Assembly: GCA_036638975.1 (NCBI GenBank)
Contig: JAVWJP010000009.1
Location: forward strand, 1 to 64,000
Direction: 5' to 3'
Length of the DNA stretch: 64,000 nt
Source of the DNA: JAVWJP01 sp036638975
GTDB taxonomy: Bacteria > Bacillota > Clostridia > Oscillospirales > Ruminococcaceae
The notes beneath the pieces were generated by a model. It did not search any database. It had not been told where the DNA came from and saw only the letters and a list, made by a program, of their open reading frames with translations. How positions within the stretch are numbered: position 1 is the stretch's first letter; each line of letters opens with the position of its first letter. The translations under genes and the position numbers were made by a program. Below, piece after piece: positions 40,079-50,015 of this stretch.

Positions 40079-41992
40079 CTATGCAGTGGGCAGTGTTATA
40101 AAAAACTGTGTGCCCTCGCCCGGCTTCGACAAAGCTTTAAGCTCGCCGCCCAGCTCTGTCACTATACTTTTTACTATGTAAAGACCAAGCCCCGTGCCGC
40201 CGCAGTTGCCTTTTGCGCCTACAAAAAACCTGTCAAATATATGCGGAAGCTCATCTTCCGGTATGCCGCAGCCGCTGTCCTCCACTTTAAAATAAATGCA
40301 CCCATCTAAAACACCTGCCGAAATTATTATGCTGCCCTCTGCAGGTGTAGCTCTTATAGCATTATAAATTAGGTTTTCAAAAAGTATATCCAGCTTTTCG
40401 GCTTGAGCAAGAATATAACAATCCTCTGCGGGTGGTTTAATAAGCAAATGAATTGATGAAACCTCCGCTTCGGCATTATGTGCGGCATACAACTCGTCAA
40501 GCAGCTTATTTACAGAGATTATCTCTCGTTCTTGTACAATTCTGTCAAAGCGGTTAAGCTCGCTTAGCCCCTGAACCCGCATTGCCATCTCCATTTGCTT
40601 TTGCTCTGCCGCGTCTATATACTCGGCAAGCTCGCCGTCAATGCCTGTGCCGTTTTGCCTTATGGCGCGTATAAATGCCTGTGTTGCAAAAATAGGCGCT
40701 TTAAGGTCGTGCGCCATATCAGAGAAAAACGCTTTGCGCTCTGCAAGAAGTGTAGAAAGTTCGTTTGTGCGCTTTTCTACCAGCTGCTCCAAGTTGCGGC
40801 TAAATTCGTCATTTTCATCTAAAATTCGCTTGTTGCGCACAGCCATCATTTTGCCAAACAGAAAAACCAAAAAAAGCCCGCACCACTCAAACTGCCAAAA
40901 AAACAGAATAGGCTCAAAGCTATTTGAAAAAAACAGGTTCATCACCAAGCCTGCTCCAAATATAACACAGCCTGCCAAAATATATAAATACTCAAAGCTG
41001 TTCTCAGCCGCAGAATGTGCAGCCAAAAATAATACAGAGCAAAAAGTAAACATCAAATATAAGTCTTTAATTACCCCGTGCAGCATGACAGCCTGCGGGA
41101 AAACCGGAATACAAATATAAAGCAGCAGCAAAAGCAAGGGGGCTGCAACAAGAACCCTTTGTATAAACAAAAAAGTTTTGCCGCACGTCATGCCTGACGC
41201 TAAAGCTGTAAGGCGCAGCACACAAAAAATCGTACCGTAAAGTGCAAAGCCCTCGACAAAATTCCAGTAAGGCAAAAGCGGTATTTTAAACAGATAAACA
41301 AAATAATGTGCAACATAAAGCGCATAAAAGCAGCAAAGCATACCCAGCCAAAATGCGGGTAAAACGTTTTTTTGGCGCCACAGCACAAAGGTAAAGCACG
41401 CCAGCACAAGCGGGGCTAAAAAAGCCAGAGCATATGCAAACGATTTAATGACGTTTATTTTTGAAATGACCTGCGGTCTGCCAAGTGCGGGGGGAAAATA
41501 CATTCCGCTGTAATACCCCGCAGAGGACGAGGTTTGTACCTCGAGTGTCTGCTCGCCCTGCTGCAAATAAAACACCGCCTCGGCGTTTCCCACCCCGCTC
41601 GTAAGCAGCTTTCCATCAAGCAGAACAGCATAATCTGTAGAAAGCCGCGGGAAGTCGGCCTCCACTATAAGCGGCTCTCCGCTGTAGCGCAGGGTAAGCT
41701 TGTAGGACGCTTTACCGTGCACAGGGGCAGAAATGCACCCGCGCTGTAAGCCCGAAAACTCGCCTATATATGTGGGGAGGTCTGTACTGCGGCTGTCTGT
41801 AAGAAGCCAGCCGTCTATAAGAAAAACAGGCGAATTGTACAAGTCGCTTTCGCTAAGAGTTAAAACACCGTTTTTGCCGTATGGCGGAGGTGCTTGGTAC
41901 TTATTATCAACATAAAACAGTAGCACAAAAAACAGCGTCATCGCCCCGCAAAGCAAAACCGGCAGCCATATTGTCCGCTTAACTACCCTCAT
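40079..41992 (-). CDS. membrane sensor histidine kinase with 7TM-DISM-like sensor
   Basis: 637 residues. One N-terminal helix, an extracellular beta-rich domain (about 40-180) typical of 7TMR-DISM sensors, seven membrane helices (about 185-380), a coiled-coil, then HisKA with FFSDMAHDLKAPIFATQ and the phospho-His at 428. The HATPase domain (about 530-635) has NLIYNAIRATP, DSGCGIPEDELPHIFDRF and GGTGLGLYIVKSI. All catalytic boxes are intact. It starts 14 bases inside the regulator gene, so the pair forms one two-component system. Ligand unknown. Confidence 0.92.
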   Translation of the reverse strand: MRVVKRTIWLPVLLCGAMTLFFVLLFYVDNKYQAPPPYGKNGVLTLSESDLYNSPVFLIDGWLLTDSRSTDLPTYIGEFSGLQRGCISAPVHGKASYKLTLRYSGEPLIVEADFPRLSTDYAVLLDGKLLTSGVGNAEAVFYLQQGEQTLEVQTSSSAGYYSGMYFPPALGRPQVISKINVIKSFAYALAFLAPLVLACFTFVLWRQKNVLPAFWLGMLCCFYALYVAHYFVYLFKIPLLPYWNFVEGFALYGTIFCVLRLTALASGMTCGKTFLFIQRVLVAAPLLLLLLYICIPVFPQAVMLHGVIKDLYLMFTFCSVLFLAAHSAAENSFEYLYILAGCVIFGAGLVMNLFFSNSFEPILFFWQFEWCGLFLVFLFGKMMAVRNKRILDENDEFSRNLEQLVEKRTNELSTLLAERKAFFSDMAHDLKAPIFATQAFIRAIRQNGTGIDGELAEYIDAAEQKQMEMAMRVQGLSELNRFDRIVQEREIISVNKLLDELYAAHNAEAEVSSIHLLIKPPAEDCYILAQAEKLDILFENLIYNAIRATPAEGSIIISAGVLDGCIYFKVEDSGCGIPEDELPHIFDRFFVGAKGNCGGTGLGLYIVKSIVTELGGELKALSKPGEGTQFFITLPTA

Positions 41993-43484
41993 TTTTTGTT
42001 ACCTCTTGCGCGTCTGCGCCATCGCCACTATAAACAAAGCTGTAGCCCTTGCCCCATGACGTTTCTATAAAGCAGTAGCCGGCGCAAGCTTTTTCCAGCT
42101 TGCGCCGCATACGCGACATATGTACCTGAACCGATTGTCCTCCGTCCCACTCCCCCATACCCCAAACGGCATGGTAAAGCTCCTCCGGAGTATAAATGCG
42201 CCCCTTGTGCTCTGCCAACACCCACAACAAATCAAATTCGGTAGGTGTAAGCACAAGCTCTATTTCGTCTATAAATACCTTGCGCAATGAAATATCAAGC
42301 ACCAGCGGCTTAAATAAAAGCTGAACCTTGCCGGTATGCGCAAGCCTTATACGGGCATCAATCTTCGCCCAAAAAAGCTCCGACGGCGTGTCCTTTGTTA
42401 TATAATCTATACCGCCGGACAAAAAGCCTTTTAGTTGGCTGTCGCTGTCTGTAAGCGAGCTTAAAAAAACTATGGGTGCATCTGTATGCTCACGCAGCTG
42501 TTTACAGTAATCAAAGCTGCTTTCGCCAAAAAGCATTACATCTAAAATAACGCAGTCGTAAACCTCACTGCCCGCCATGCTAACAGCGGCTTCTGCGCTT
42601 TGGGCAAGGTCAACAGCGCAACCCTTTGTATGCAGCACATTTGCCCAATATTTAAGCTGCTCTTGCTCATCATCTACCAGCAAAATGCGGCAACCCGCAT
42701 TTGTTTTTTTATCAAATACAAAATCGTCCATTTTTTGCGCAGCGGAGCTTTGCTTTTTAGCCGCTATAGGCTGCGTAGTAAACAGGTACTTCATATAGGC
42801 TTCTTTTATTTGCGGGTACAGCATTTTAGAAACAGGTACTGCGTGCCCCGTTTGCGTAACAATACCCTTTGTGCTAAGTGTCTGAACACAGCGCATATTA
42901 ACCAGAAAAGACCTGTGCACCTTTAAAAAATCTCCGCGCGCAAGCAGCTGCGTTTCAAAATCCAAAAGCGAAGCCGAGGTATCGCGGACACTTCCGTCAA
43001 CCATATGGAAAAAAACAGTCTTATTCATAACCTCAACATGTTCTATATTATGGAAGGGAATCCGCACTATTCCGCTGTGGCTTTTTACAACAAGGCTGTC
43101 GTTACCCCGCCTGTCTACCTCCGCAGATATTTTATCTAATAACGGAAAAAGATTCTTGCTGTTTATAGGCTTTAAAAGGTAATCGTATGCGCCTACAGAG
43201 TAGCTTTCCATTTCAAATTCAGGTGACGATGACAAAAAAGCAATTTGAACAATCCTGTTAAAAAGTCGTATTTCTTTTGCCGTTTGTATACCATTAATCC
43301 CGGGCATAACAATATCGAGCACAATAAAATCGTATTCGTTGTTTTTCATGTCGGCAATAAGGTCAACTCCGCTGTAAAAAAAGCTATATGTAATGTTGAC
43401 GCCCCTGTCCTTGCGATATTCTTTTAAAAGCAAATCAAGACGGACGTGCTCTTGTTTATCATCGTCACAAATTGCTATTTTCAT
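41979..43484 (-). CDS. double response regulator: REC-LytTR-REC-winged helix
   Basis: 501 residues from ATG 43484 (RBS GGGGGGTGG). Order: REC1 (about 1-120; IAICDDD, FIVLDIVMP with acceptor Asp, LLKPI), LytTR DNA-binding domain (about 130-230; VHRSFLVNM), linker, REC2 (about 260-375; ILLVDDE, CVILDVM with Asp), OmpR/PhoB winged helix (about 385-490; VLTPTEFDLLWVLAEH, VQVHMSRMRRKLE). Two complete regulators of different families in one chain is unusual. Both receivers keep the acceptor Asp. Coupled to the kinase gene. It may bind two unrelated operator types. Confidence 0.93.
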   Translation of the reverse strand: MKIAICDDDKQEHVRLDLLLKEYRKDRGVNITYSFFYSGVDLIADMKNNEYDFIVLDIVMPGINGIQTAKEIRLFNRIVQIAFLSSSPEFEMESYSVGAYDYLLKPINSKNLFPLLDKISAEVDRRGNDSLVVKSHSGIVRIPFHNIEHVEVMNKTVFFHMVDGSVRDTSASLLDFETQLLARGDFLKVHRSFLVNMRCVQTLSTKGIVTQTGHAVPVSKMLYPQIKEAYMKYLFTTQPIAAKKQSSAAQKMDDFVFDKKTNAGCRILLVDDEQEQLKYWANVLHTKGCAVDLAQSAEAAVSMAGSEVYDCVILDVMLFGESSFDYCKQLREHTDAPIVFLSSLTDSDSQLKGFLSGGIDYITKDTPSELFWAKIDARIRLAHTGKVQLLFKPLVLDISLRKVFIDEIELVLTPTEFDLLWVLAEHKGRIYTPEELYHAVWGMGEWDGGQSVQVHMSRMRRKLEKACAGYCFIETSWGKGYSFVYSGDGADAQEVTKNEGS

Positions 43485-43628
43485 CGCCGCCACCCCCCTA
43501 ATTCAAACCTAATCATATTTTAGCACAAATAGCTCAAATCTCATACTGTTTTTTAGCTAAAAATCAAAATTCGACACAAATCTGTTATGTCACAGCATAT
43601 TTTAAGCTATAAAGCCCGACTTTGTTTG

Positions 43629-43658
43629 TTGACATTAATTATTTGTATGTGATATCAT
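43629..43658 (+). promoter_or_regulatory. sigma-A-type promoter
   Basis: TTGACA (43629-43634), 18-base spacer, TATCAT (43653-43658), 45 bases before ATG 43703. Confidence 0.65.
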
Positions 43659-43702
43659 AATAATGGCTATATAATAACACAAAAACAGAGGTGAACACTA
43701 TA

Positions 43703-45526
43703 ATGAAAAAAGCACTTGTGATGATTTTGACCTTAACAATTATGCTCTCCTGTACCGCACCTGTTTTTTTCTGCGCTTCGCCTACTCTTTTTTTTGATTC
43801 CTCTGTGCAGGTGCTTGACTCCTCTGTGCAGGTGCTCGATTCCGGCGCTTATAAGCCGCTTCCAATAACAATAGCTCTTAAACAAAGCTTTGAGGGGTAC
43901 GGTATATTTGTAACGCTCCCCGACATGAGCGAGGATATGACTTCTATTATTCCCTGCTATTCTTTCGATGATATAGACTATACAGCGGAAGATTATAATG
44001 CTTTGCTTGTAGACCTTAGCCAAAAAACACAGCAATGCTTTTGGTCTATGGAGTCGCCACTTTTAGAGTATTTAGCAGGCAAAAAAGATAAATTTTATAT
44101 AAAGCTTAAAATAACCTACCAAAACGGCATAGAAAGCATGACTCAGTCGGCTTGTATATCAAGAAGCCTTGAAGAACAGCAGTTACCTGCCGACTGCAAT
44201 TTGGCAGCGTGGTATGACACGCCTATTCGCACGATTCAGTATAATCCGCTTAAAATTTTTGGACAATATCATTTTACAGTTCCCGCTAATGCCACACCCG
44301 CAGAGCTGGCGGCACTGCTGCCCGCGCAAGTACCTGTAGAGCTGCAAATAACACAAAACCGGCAAAAGCTCCACAACGAGCTTGTAAAATACTACGTCGA
44401 ATGGCCTACAGACATCTCTTTAAGCGGTGCTACAACTAAAATTGCGGCGGTAAAGCTTACCCCTCCGCAAGAGATTAAAGTATCTATAGGCGAAAAAACC
44501 TACAGCATTAAAAAAACGGAGTCTATTCATTTTGATGGACCCGAGCTGTTTGTAAGCTTTCACGCCGTAGACAAAAACACAAAATCAACCCTGTTGCTTG
44601 ATGAAACCACCAATGGTCTTAGGGCAACACTGCCGCTAAAGCCCACGGGCGCCAAAGAAATACTTCCCGAATACTCTGTGGACGGCGGTAAAAGCTGGGT
44701 TAGTACGCAAGATATACTGCACAGCTCTCCGCTTACAAGCTATCCGCCCAGGTTTGAAAGCTACACAGCCCCAATCTTAGACTGCACTAAAGCGCCTATG
44801 AAGGACTATTGCGACAAAAAAATAAGCGGCTTTTTAGTGCGCCTTAAAATAAACGGCGGTGCTTTTGACGGGCTTACCGAGCCTGCAAAATGGCCTGCGG
44901 ACTACGTTTATACCCCGCCAAGAGATGACACCAACGATGATGGAGGCACAGGGAACAACGGCAATATCGGCGCGGGCGGCGGGGAAAGCAACAGTGGCGG
45001 GCAGCGCCCGAGCTTGCCGCAAGAGAACAACACAAGCACCTTGCCACCCAACGAAATAACTGTAAATAACGGCGATATTACACCACTTAATGATTTGATG
45101 GTAGTTCACACCGAAAAACCGTCCGCTTTAAATACACCACCCAATAAAAACCACAAAAACATCTCTCTGCCTCAGCAGGAAAAGACTATCACTTTTAATA
45201 CCACAGAACCTGCGGCGGGCAACCCGCAAGAAACCGATGACAAAAATAATAGCACAAATTTGCAGCAAGACACAAGCGGTATGCCCGCAAAGCCCGCCAA
45301 AGAAGAAGCTCTGCAGCAAGCACCCGAGCGCAAGCTTGGTGCTTCACGTGCAATACTCCCCATAGCAATTACCTCTGCCGTTATTTTAGGCGGGGCAACT
45401 ACAATCATAGCGGGGCTGTCTTCTGCATCTGCGACTGCGGCTGCGGCGACAACCGCAACGGCAGCAAATGCCGAAAAAACATTGATGCTACTTAAACGCT
45501 TAAAAAAGCTTTTACTGCATAAATAA
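43703..45526 (+). CDS. secreted protein with C-terminal membrane anchor
   Basis: About 607 residues from ATG 43703 (RBS AGAGGTG). Signal peptide MKKALVMILTLTIML... ending in FFCA. A 21-base direct repeat near 43797-43840 encodes DSSVQVL twice. Beta-rich ectodomain to about residue 410, then a long Gly/Asn/Pro/Thr-rich, disordered segment (about 415-545), one membrane helix (AILPIAITSAVILGGATTI), an Ala/Thr stretch and a basic tail LLKRLKKLLLHK. Not recognised. It is divergent from the kinase/double-regulator operon and may be one of its targets. Confidence 0.78.
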   Translation: MKKALVMILTLTIMLSCTAPVFFCASPTLFFDSSVQVLDSSVQVLDSGAYKPLPITIALKQSFEGYGIFVTLPDMSEDMTSIIPCYSFDDIDYTAEDYNALLVDLSQKTQQCFWSMESPLLEYLAGKKDKFYIKLKITYQNGIESMTQSACISRSLEEQQLPADCNLAAWYDTPIRTIQYNPLKIFGQYHFTVPANATPAELAALLPAQVPVELQITQNRQKLHNELVKYYVEWPTDISLSGATTKIAAVKLTPPQEIKVSIGEKTYSIKKTESIHFDGPELFVSFHAVDKNTKSTLLLDETTNGLRATLPLKPTGAKEILPEYSVDGGKSWVSTQDILHSSPLTSYPPRFESYTAPILDCTKAPMKDYCDKKISGFLVRLKINGGAFDGLTEPAKWPADYVYTPPRDDTNDDGGTGNNGNIGAGGGESNSGGQRPSLPQENNTSTLPPNEITVNNGDITPLNDLMVVHTEKPSALNTPPNKNHKNISLPQQEKTITFNTTEPAAGNPQETDDKNNSTNLQQDTSGMPAKPAKEEALQQAPERKLGASRAILPIAITSAVILGGATTIIAGLSSASATAAAATTATAANAEKTLMLLKRLKKLLLHK

Positions 45527-45547
45527 TACCGTTTACGGACTAAACAT

Positions 45548-45590
45548 AAGCCGCAGTGTAGAATTTAACCACACTGCGGCTTGTTTTTTT
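45548..45590. terminator. bidirectional intrinsic terminator
   Basis: AAGCCGCAGTGT pairs with ACACTGCGGCTT, followed by T7. It lies between convergent genes. Confidence 0.88.
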
Positions 45591-47475
45591 ATTTTGCTAT
45601 AATAAATCTTCCATCTGTGCTTGGCGAAATACTGCCTTTTTTAAGGGCTTTTTCTAAAATTGTTCTTATTTTTATATCTGTTTTCTCTACCGAAGCCATT
45701 GCGTCCTCAGGCACGGTATGGTCCATAACTGCCACAGAATAAATACGTTTGGGGTCTACCTTTGTTTTATCATCGCCCACCGAAATATTTTTAATGCGGC
45801 TACCCGGAGCGGCTGACGGGTCATACTCCATGCTCATACCCGAGAAATAATAAAACCAACCCGTGTGGTTGTTGTCAATCGGTATAGAATACTCTAAGGT
45901 GCGCAATAGGTCGGCTCCTGTCATTGTTGTTTTCCACAGTGTAGCGCTTTCATTTTTTCTCAAATCCGGTAAAATTCGTGTTAAATCTACGGCTGTTATG
46001 TCACCCTCGTACAGCTTTGCACTTACACCCTTACCGTTATATTTGCCGTCCTTGCCATTGTCTAAAAACAGTGCAATATCACAGCCGCTTTCCTCGCGCA
46101 TGGCATCTGTTATAAAGTTGCCTGTTTCCATCAGCGAAAAGTCTTTTTCTGCCTCTCCTAAAACTACCTCTGTGTATATAAAAAGCGGGTTGGCATTTTG
46201 TTTATCCACCATGCGAGCCACATCTTCGCCGCTTAATGTGCCCTCCACCATACCGGCAAGCCCCTTGCGCAGCGCGCCTTGAGCATTTTTAAGCACGGGG
46301 AACACAGAATAACGCCCATGCCTCAAGGCAGGCAAAATATCTGCAATCTCCGGTACAGCAGGCATAGGAACATTGTTTAGGCTTGAAATCATCGCCCCTG
46401 TATCTCCCAGCAGAGCAAGCTGCCCCTCGGCAGAGCTTATATAGTCCATAAGGCTCATAATTACATCATATTTTTCTTTGTTTTGCGGCTCTGCTATGTG
46501 CTTATTAAGCCCTATATAGCACACAGGGTAAAGACGCGCCCAGTCGCCTTCCGCACACGGATTAAAAAATGGCATAAGCCCAAATTCATCTGTACAGCCG
46601 TTGTAGCTCTGCCCCATACGTGCAATCAAAACAGAATCTTCAATCATTGCGCATTTGCGGTTAAATAACATATATTCCCTGTCAGAATAAGTAAGCTTTA
46701 AGTCATTTGGCTGCAAAACCTTACTGTCAATAAGCTTTTGAAAGGTATTCAGCGCGGGGGCAAAATGCTCGTAAAAGCTGCCCTTACCCTTGTCATAGTT
46801 TAACAGCCACTGAATATCGGCGGGTTTACTGAAGCACTCGGCAAGGCTGTAGCCCACAAAGGCGGTGTCCAGCACTTCTTCATTGCCAAGACCAAGCTGC
46901 AGCGAGCGTATTCCCGTTGCCTCAATTTGGCTGCATAGTGCAAGAAAGCCTTTAAAATCGGTTGGAACTGTCCAGCCATTTTCGCGGAACATCGTTTTAT
47001 TGTAAACAATAGCGCGAACCTGCGAAGGACCCGGTAAATAGTACAGCTTACCATCGCGAGAAATTGATTCTAAGCGAGCAGAATTATATAAACCGCTAAA
47101 CGGCTGTGACGACAGGTCGAGCAAACGGTCCTCCCAATATTCTTCACCCACCTCAAGCGGCCAGGTCATAACTATATCAGTTAGGTCATCGTGCTCTAAG
47201 CGTGCTTCATAGTCTGCAATTCCCATGTCTGAGGTGTAATTCCCAACTTGAATAATATCCAGCTTAGGCATTGCCTGCTCGGCTTTTTCTTCAAACATAT
47301 TAATAGAAAAGGCGTTTTTAACAAGCACCGTAACCTGAATACGGTTTGGCTCAACGTGCTTTTGCGTAAGTACATCGGTACTCAAAGCTGTTTTACTTTT
47401 GCAACACGCAGGCATACACGCCAAAGAAGCGGCAAGAAACCCTGCCGCTAAGCTTATCATTTTTTTTTGCATCAA
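45589..47475 (-). CDS. solute-binding lipoprotein fused to a 5'-nucleotidase C-terminal domain
   Basis: 628 residues. Lipoprotein signal with PAC lipobox near residue 24. Residues about 45-430 form an extracellular sugar-type solute-binding protein: VMTWPLEVGEEYWEDRLLDL, LYYLPGPSQVRAIVYNK, and MDYISSAEGQLALLGDTGAM. Residues about 440-625 match the 5'-nucleotidase C-terminal domain (METGNFITDAMREESGCDIAL, DITAVDLTRILP, MTGADLLRTLEYSI). The catalytic metallophosphatase domain of nucleotidases is absent. No permease genes are adjacent. It overlaps the EAL-protein gene by ATGA, so it is probably the external sensor part of a c-di-GMP circuit. Confidence 0.85.
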   Translation of the reverse strand: MMQKKMISLAAGFLAASLACMPACCKSKTALSTDVLTQKHVEPNRIQVTVLVKNAFSINMFEEKAEQAMPKLDIIQVGNYTSDMGIADYEARLEHDDLTDIVMTWPLEVGEEYWEDRLLDLSSQPFSGLYNSARLESISRDGKLYYLPGPSQVRAIVYNKTMFRENGWTVPTDFKGFLALCSQIEATGIRSLQLGLGNEEVLDTAFVGYSLAECFSKPADIQWLLNYDKGKGSFYEHFAPALNTFQKLIDSKVLQPNDLKLTYSDREYMLFNRKCAMIEDSVLIARMGQSYNGCTDEFGLMPFFNPCAEGDWARLYPVCYIGLNKHIAEPQNKEKYDVIMSLMDYISSAEGQLALLGDTGAMISSLNNVPMPAVPEIADILPALRHGRYSVFPVLKNAQGALRKGLAGMVEGTLSGEDVARMVDKQNANPLFIYTEVVLGEAEKDFSLMETGNFITDAMREESGCDIALFLDNGKDGKYNGKGVSAKLYEGDITAVDLTRILPDLRKNESATLWKTTMTGADLLRTLEYSIPIDNNHTGWFYYFSGMSMEYDPSAAPGSRIKNISVGDDKTKVDPKRIYSVAVMDHTVPEDAMASVEKTDIKIRTILEKALKKGSISPSTDGRFIIAK

Positions 47476-49790
47476 AACACCTCCGTAGTAACTTCGCTGT
47501 CTTTAAGCGGTTCTATAGCCTCACCAAATGTAAGCTTTTCAAAATCCACAATAGGCATTGGTCTTGCAAAATAATACCCCTGAATGTAGTCGCAGCCCAA
47601 GCGTTTAAGCATATCAACATGGTAGCGCGCCTCTACACCCTCGGCAACGGTTTTCATAGAAAGTGCGTGTGCCATGTTAATAATGGTGCCTACAACTGAT
47701 TCTGTACGCGAAATATCCGCCTTTTCACTGCGGAAGAATATACCGTCCAGCTTTAACACATCTACAGCTATATCCTGTATAAGGTTAAGCGATGAATATC
47801 CGCTTCCAAAATCGTCCATAGAGCAGCTAAGCCCCAATTCATGGATATCATCAATGGTCTTTGTAAGCTGCACTATGTCCTCAAACAGAACATTTTCTGT
47901 AAGCTCAATTTCTAAAAAAGCCGGCGGAATATTATATTTATTTAAGATATTGCTGTACTGCTTTAAAAAGTCGAGAGTTTTTAGGTGTATGCGCGAGCAG
48001 TTTACAGAAACCCTTACAGGTGTCTTACCCGCTTTAAGCCAGCCGCTGATAGTCTTGCAGACTTGCTCAAATACCCATAAATCGAGCTTGATGATAAAAC
48101 CGTTTTTCTCAAAAAGAGCAATAAACTCATCGGGGAAAATCATACCGCATACAGGGCTGTTCCAACGCACCAGCGCCTCTGCACCACCTACATTTTCGTC
48201 ATCGGTGCAATATTTAGGCTGAAGATACACCTCAAATTCTCTTTGCTCCAGCGCATTTGCCATCATGTCCTCAAGCTGCTTTTCGCGCAAAAGACGGCAA
48301 CGCACCTGCTCGTCATATATTGTATAATGCAGCTGCTTACCAAGCTCATGCGGGGTTTCGCGCAAAGCAAGCTTTGCACGGTCAATCATATCCTGCATTG
48401 GCAATGTGGGGTCATCTATAACATAAACACCAAATTCAACATTTATAGGCAGCCATACACCGCCCTCTTCGTGCAGCGCAAGGTTATAGTTATCGTTCCA
48501 GGTCATCATGCGCTTTGCAAGGTTATCTTCGTCCTCGTAGCTTAGCAGCACACAAAAATTGTCGGCAAAAATACGACCTATACATTCGTCTTTTGCAAGG
48601 TCTTTTTCAATACTTCTTAAAGCTGCCAACAAAATATCGTCACAAGCGGTTCGTCCAAGCTGCTCGTTGAGCATTTTAAATTTGCTTATATTTGTGTATA
48701 TCAGCGCATAATGCTTAAAGCCAAATTCTTCCAGTAAGCCTCCCGCTTTAACATAAAAACATTGTATAGTGTTACCGCCCGTAACGGGGTCTACGTAGGC
48801 TATTTGCTGTAGCTTGCGGTTATGCCTGTATGACGTAACCATTATAACAGACAGTAAAGCACAAAATGCAAGGGTTATAAAAGTACAAAGCAGCAGCGTT
48901 ACATTAAAAAACAGCTTCGATTTTGCATTGGCAACCGCCACAGGGACAAATGTAAGCAGGTACCATTCCTGTGTTTTAAGTGGGGTATATGACATATACA
49001 GCGGCACGCCGCTAAATGTAAGCTCTGCCTGTCCTGCTTTCCCTTTAGAAATATCCGTAAGTACTTTTTCAAGCCCTACCTTGCCCGCAAAGGGTACATC
49101 TGTAAATGATGATAGAATATTATAACCTGTCTGTGGGGCAGAAGGAGAGCTTGAACGGATTACAACAGTGCCGTCACGCCTTATTATATATCCATAGCCC
49201 TTGCCCTCAAAGGCAGTCATAGACAAAATTTTATCAAAAGTGGTAAGGTCAAAGCTGGCAACCAGTGCCGACATCTTTTTCCCGTCCATTACAAGCCTGT
49301 CAAGCGGTATGGCAAACACAACGCATTCCTTGCCGTTCAGCACCTGCGAGGTTGACATAGAGCGCTTTCTATCCACAATTGCCTCGTTTAGATATTCTGC
49401 TTCGGTAAGCCGTACATTATGCCCGTGCGAATCATAGGCGACTCCGTTTTCATCGACCACCAAAATGCGCTCAAAATTCCAATATTTCCGCTGGTCACGT
49501 ACAACAGCGCTAAACTCGTCAAAGCTGCTGTTGCCATAGCTTTTAAGCACCGTTGCTACAGTTCCCAAAATGGTAAAATTATCTTCAATGGTTTTACCCG
49601 CATTTACGCCTATTTGTTTTGATATTTCTTGCAAATAGTTGCCGCTTTCTTCTTTAACTGTTTCTTGAAGCTTGATATAATACTGAAAGCAGGCAAGGGC
49701 AACAGATACACAAAGCAGAGAAACAGCGGCAATAATTATAAAATAAGTGTGCCGACCATCATAACATAAGCGTTTCTTCCGCTTCATCAT
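47472..49790 (-). CDS. Cache-GGDEF(degenerate)-EAL c-di-GMP phosphodiesterase
   Basis: 772 residues. Membrane helix (about 17-38), extracellular double-Cache sensor (about 45-290; ILVVDENGVAYDSHG, YGYIIRRDGTVVIRS), second helix (about 300-325), a GGDEF domain whose active site reads FADNF instead of GGDEF (so no cyclase activity), and an EAL domain (about 510-755). EAL motifs are intact: GGAEALVRW, ELTENV, DDFGSGYSSL, VLKLDG and AEGVE. Expected to hydrolyse c-di-GMP. Transcribed before and translationally coupled to the solute-binding fusion gene. Confidence 0.93.
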   Translation of the reverse strand: MMKRKKRLCYDGRHTYFIIIAAVSLLCVSVALACFQYYIKLQETVKEESGNYLQEISKQIGVNAGKTIEDNFTILGTVATVLKSYGNSSFDEFSAVVRDQRKYWNFERILVVDENGVAYDSHGHNVRLTEAEYLNEAIVDRKRSMSTSQVLNGKECVVFAIPLDRLVMDGKKMSALVASFDLTTFDKILSMTAFEGKGYGYIIRRDGTVVIRSSSPSAPQTGYNILSSFTDVPFAGKVGLEKVLTDISKGKAGQAELTFSGVPLYMSYTPLKTQEWYLLTFVPVAVANAKSKLFFNVTLLLCTFITLAFCALLSVIMVTSYRHNRKLQQIAYVDPVTGGNTIQCFYVKAGGLLEEFGFKHYALIYTNISKFKMLNEQLGRTACDDILLAALRSIEKDLAKDECIGRIFADNFCVLLSYEDEDNLAKRMMTWNDNYNLALHEEGGVWLPINVEFGVYVIDDPTLPMQDMIDRAKLALRETPHELGKQLHYTIYDEQVRCRLLREKQLEDMMANALEQREFEVYLQPKYCTDDENVGGAEALVRWNSPVCGMIFPDEFIALFEKNGFIIKLDLWVFEQVCKTISGWLKAGKTPVRVSVNCSRIHLKTLDFLKQYSNILNKYNIPPAFLEIELTENVLFEDIVQLTKTIDDIHELGLSCSMDDFGSGYSSLNLIQDIAVDVLKLDGIFFRSEKADISRTESVVGTIINMAHALSMKTVAEGVEARYHVDMLKRLGCDYIQGYYFARPMPIVDFEKLTFGEAIEPLKDSEVTTEVF

Positions 49791-50015
49791 GCCTTGCCCC
49801 CCCTCTCTATCTAAAAATGCGTGAACCTTGTTTATTATAATATATTTTTAGCTACAAGACAAGCCGTTTTTGGCTTTTTTCGTATAAATGCGACCAATTC
49901 AAGACATATATTTTTAATATTGACATTTGATATGCCTGTTTTTTCTTTTACTTGCAAAATTTGATGTATTGTTATAATATTGCTGTATAACTATAAAGAA
50001 AGGTGTGTTTATGCC

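Noticed and set aside
43540..43590. Second LytTR operator upstream of the double-regulator operon
   Set aside because: ACTGTTTTT and TCTGTTATG each fit only 7 of 9 positions and lie about 36 bases apart instead of 21-22.
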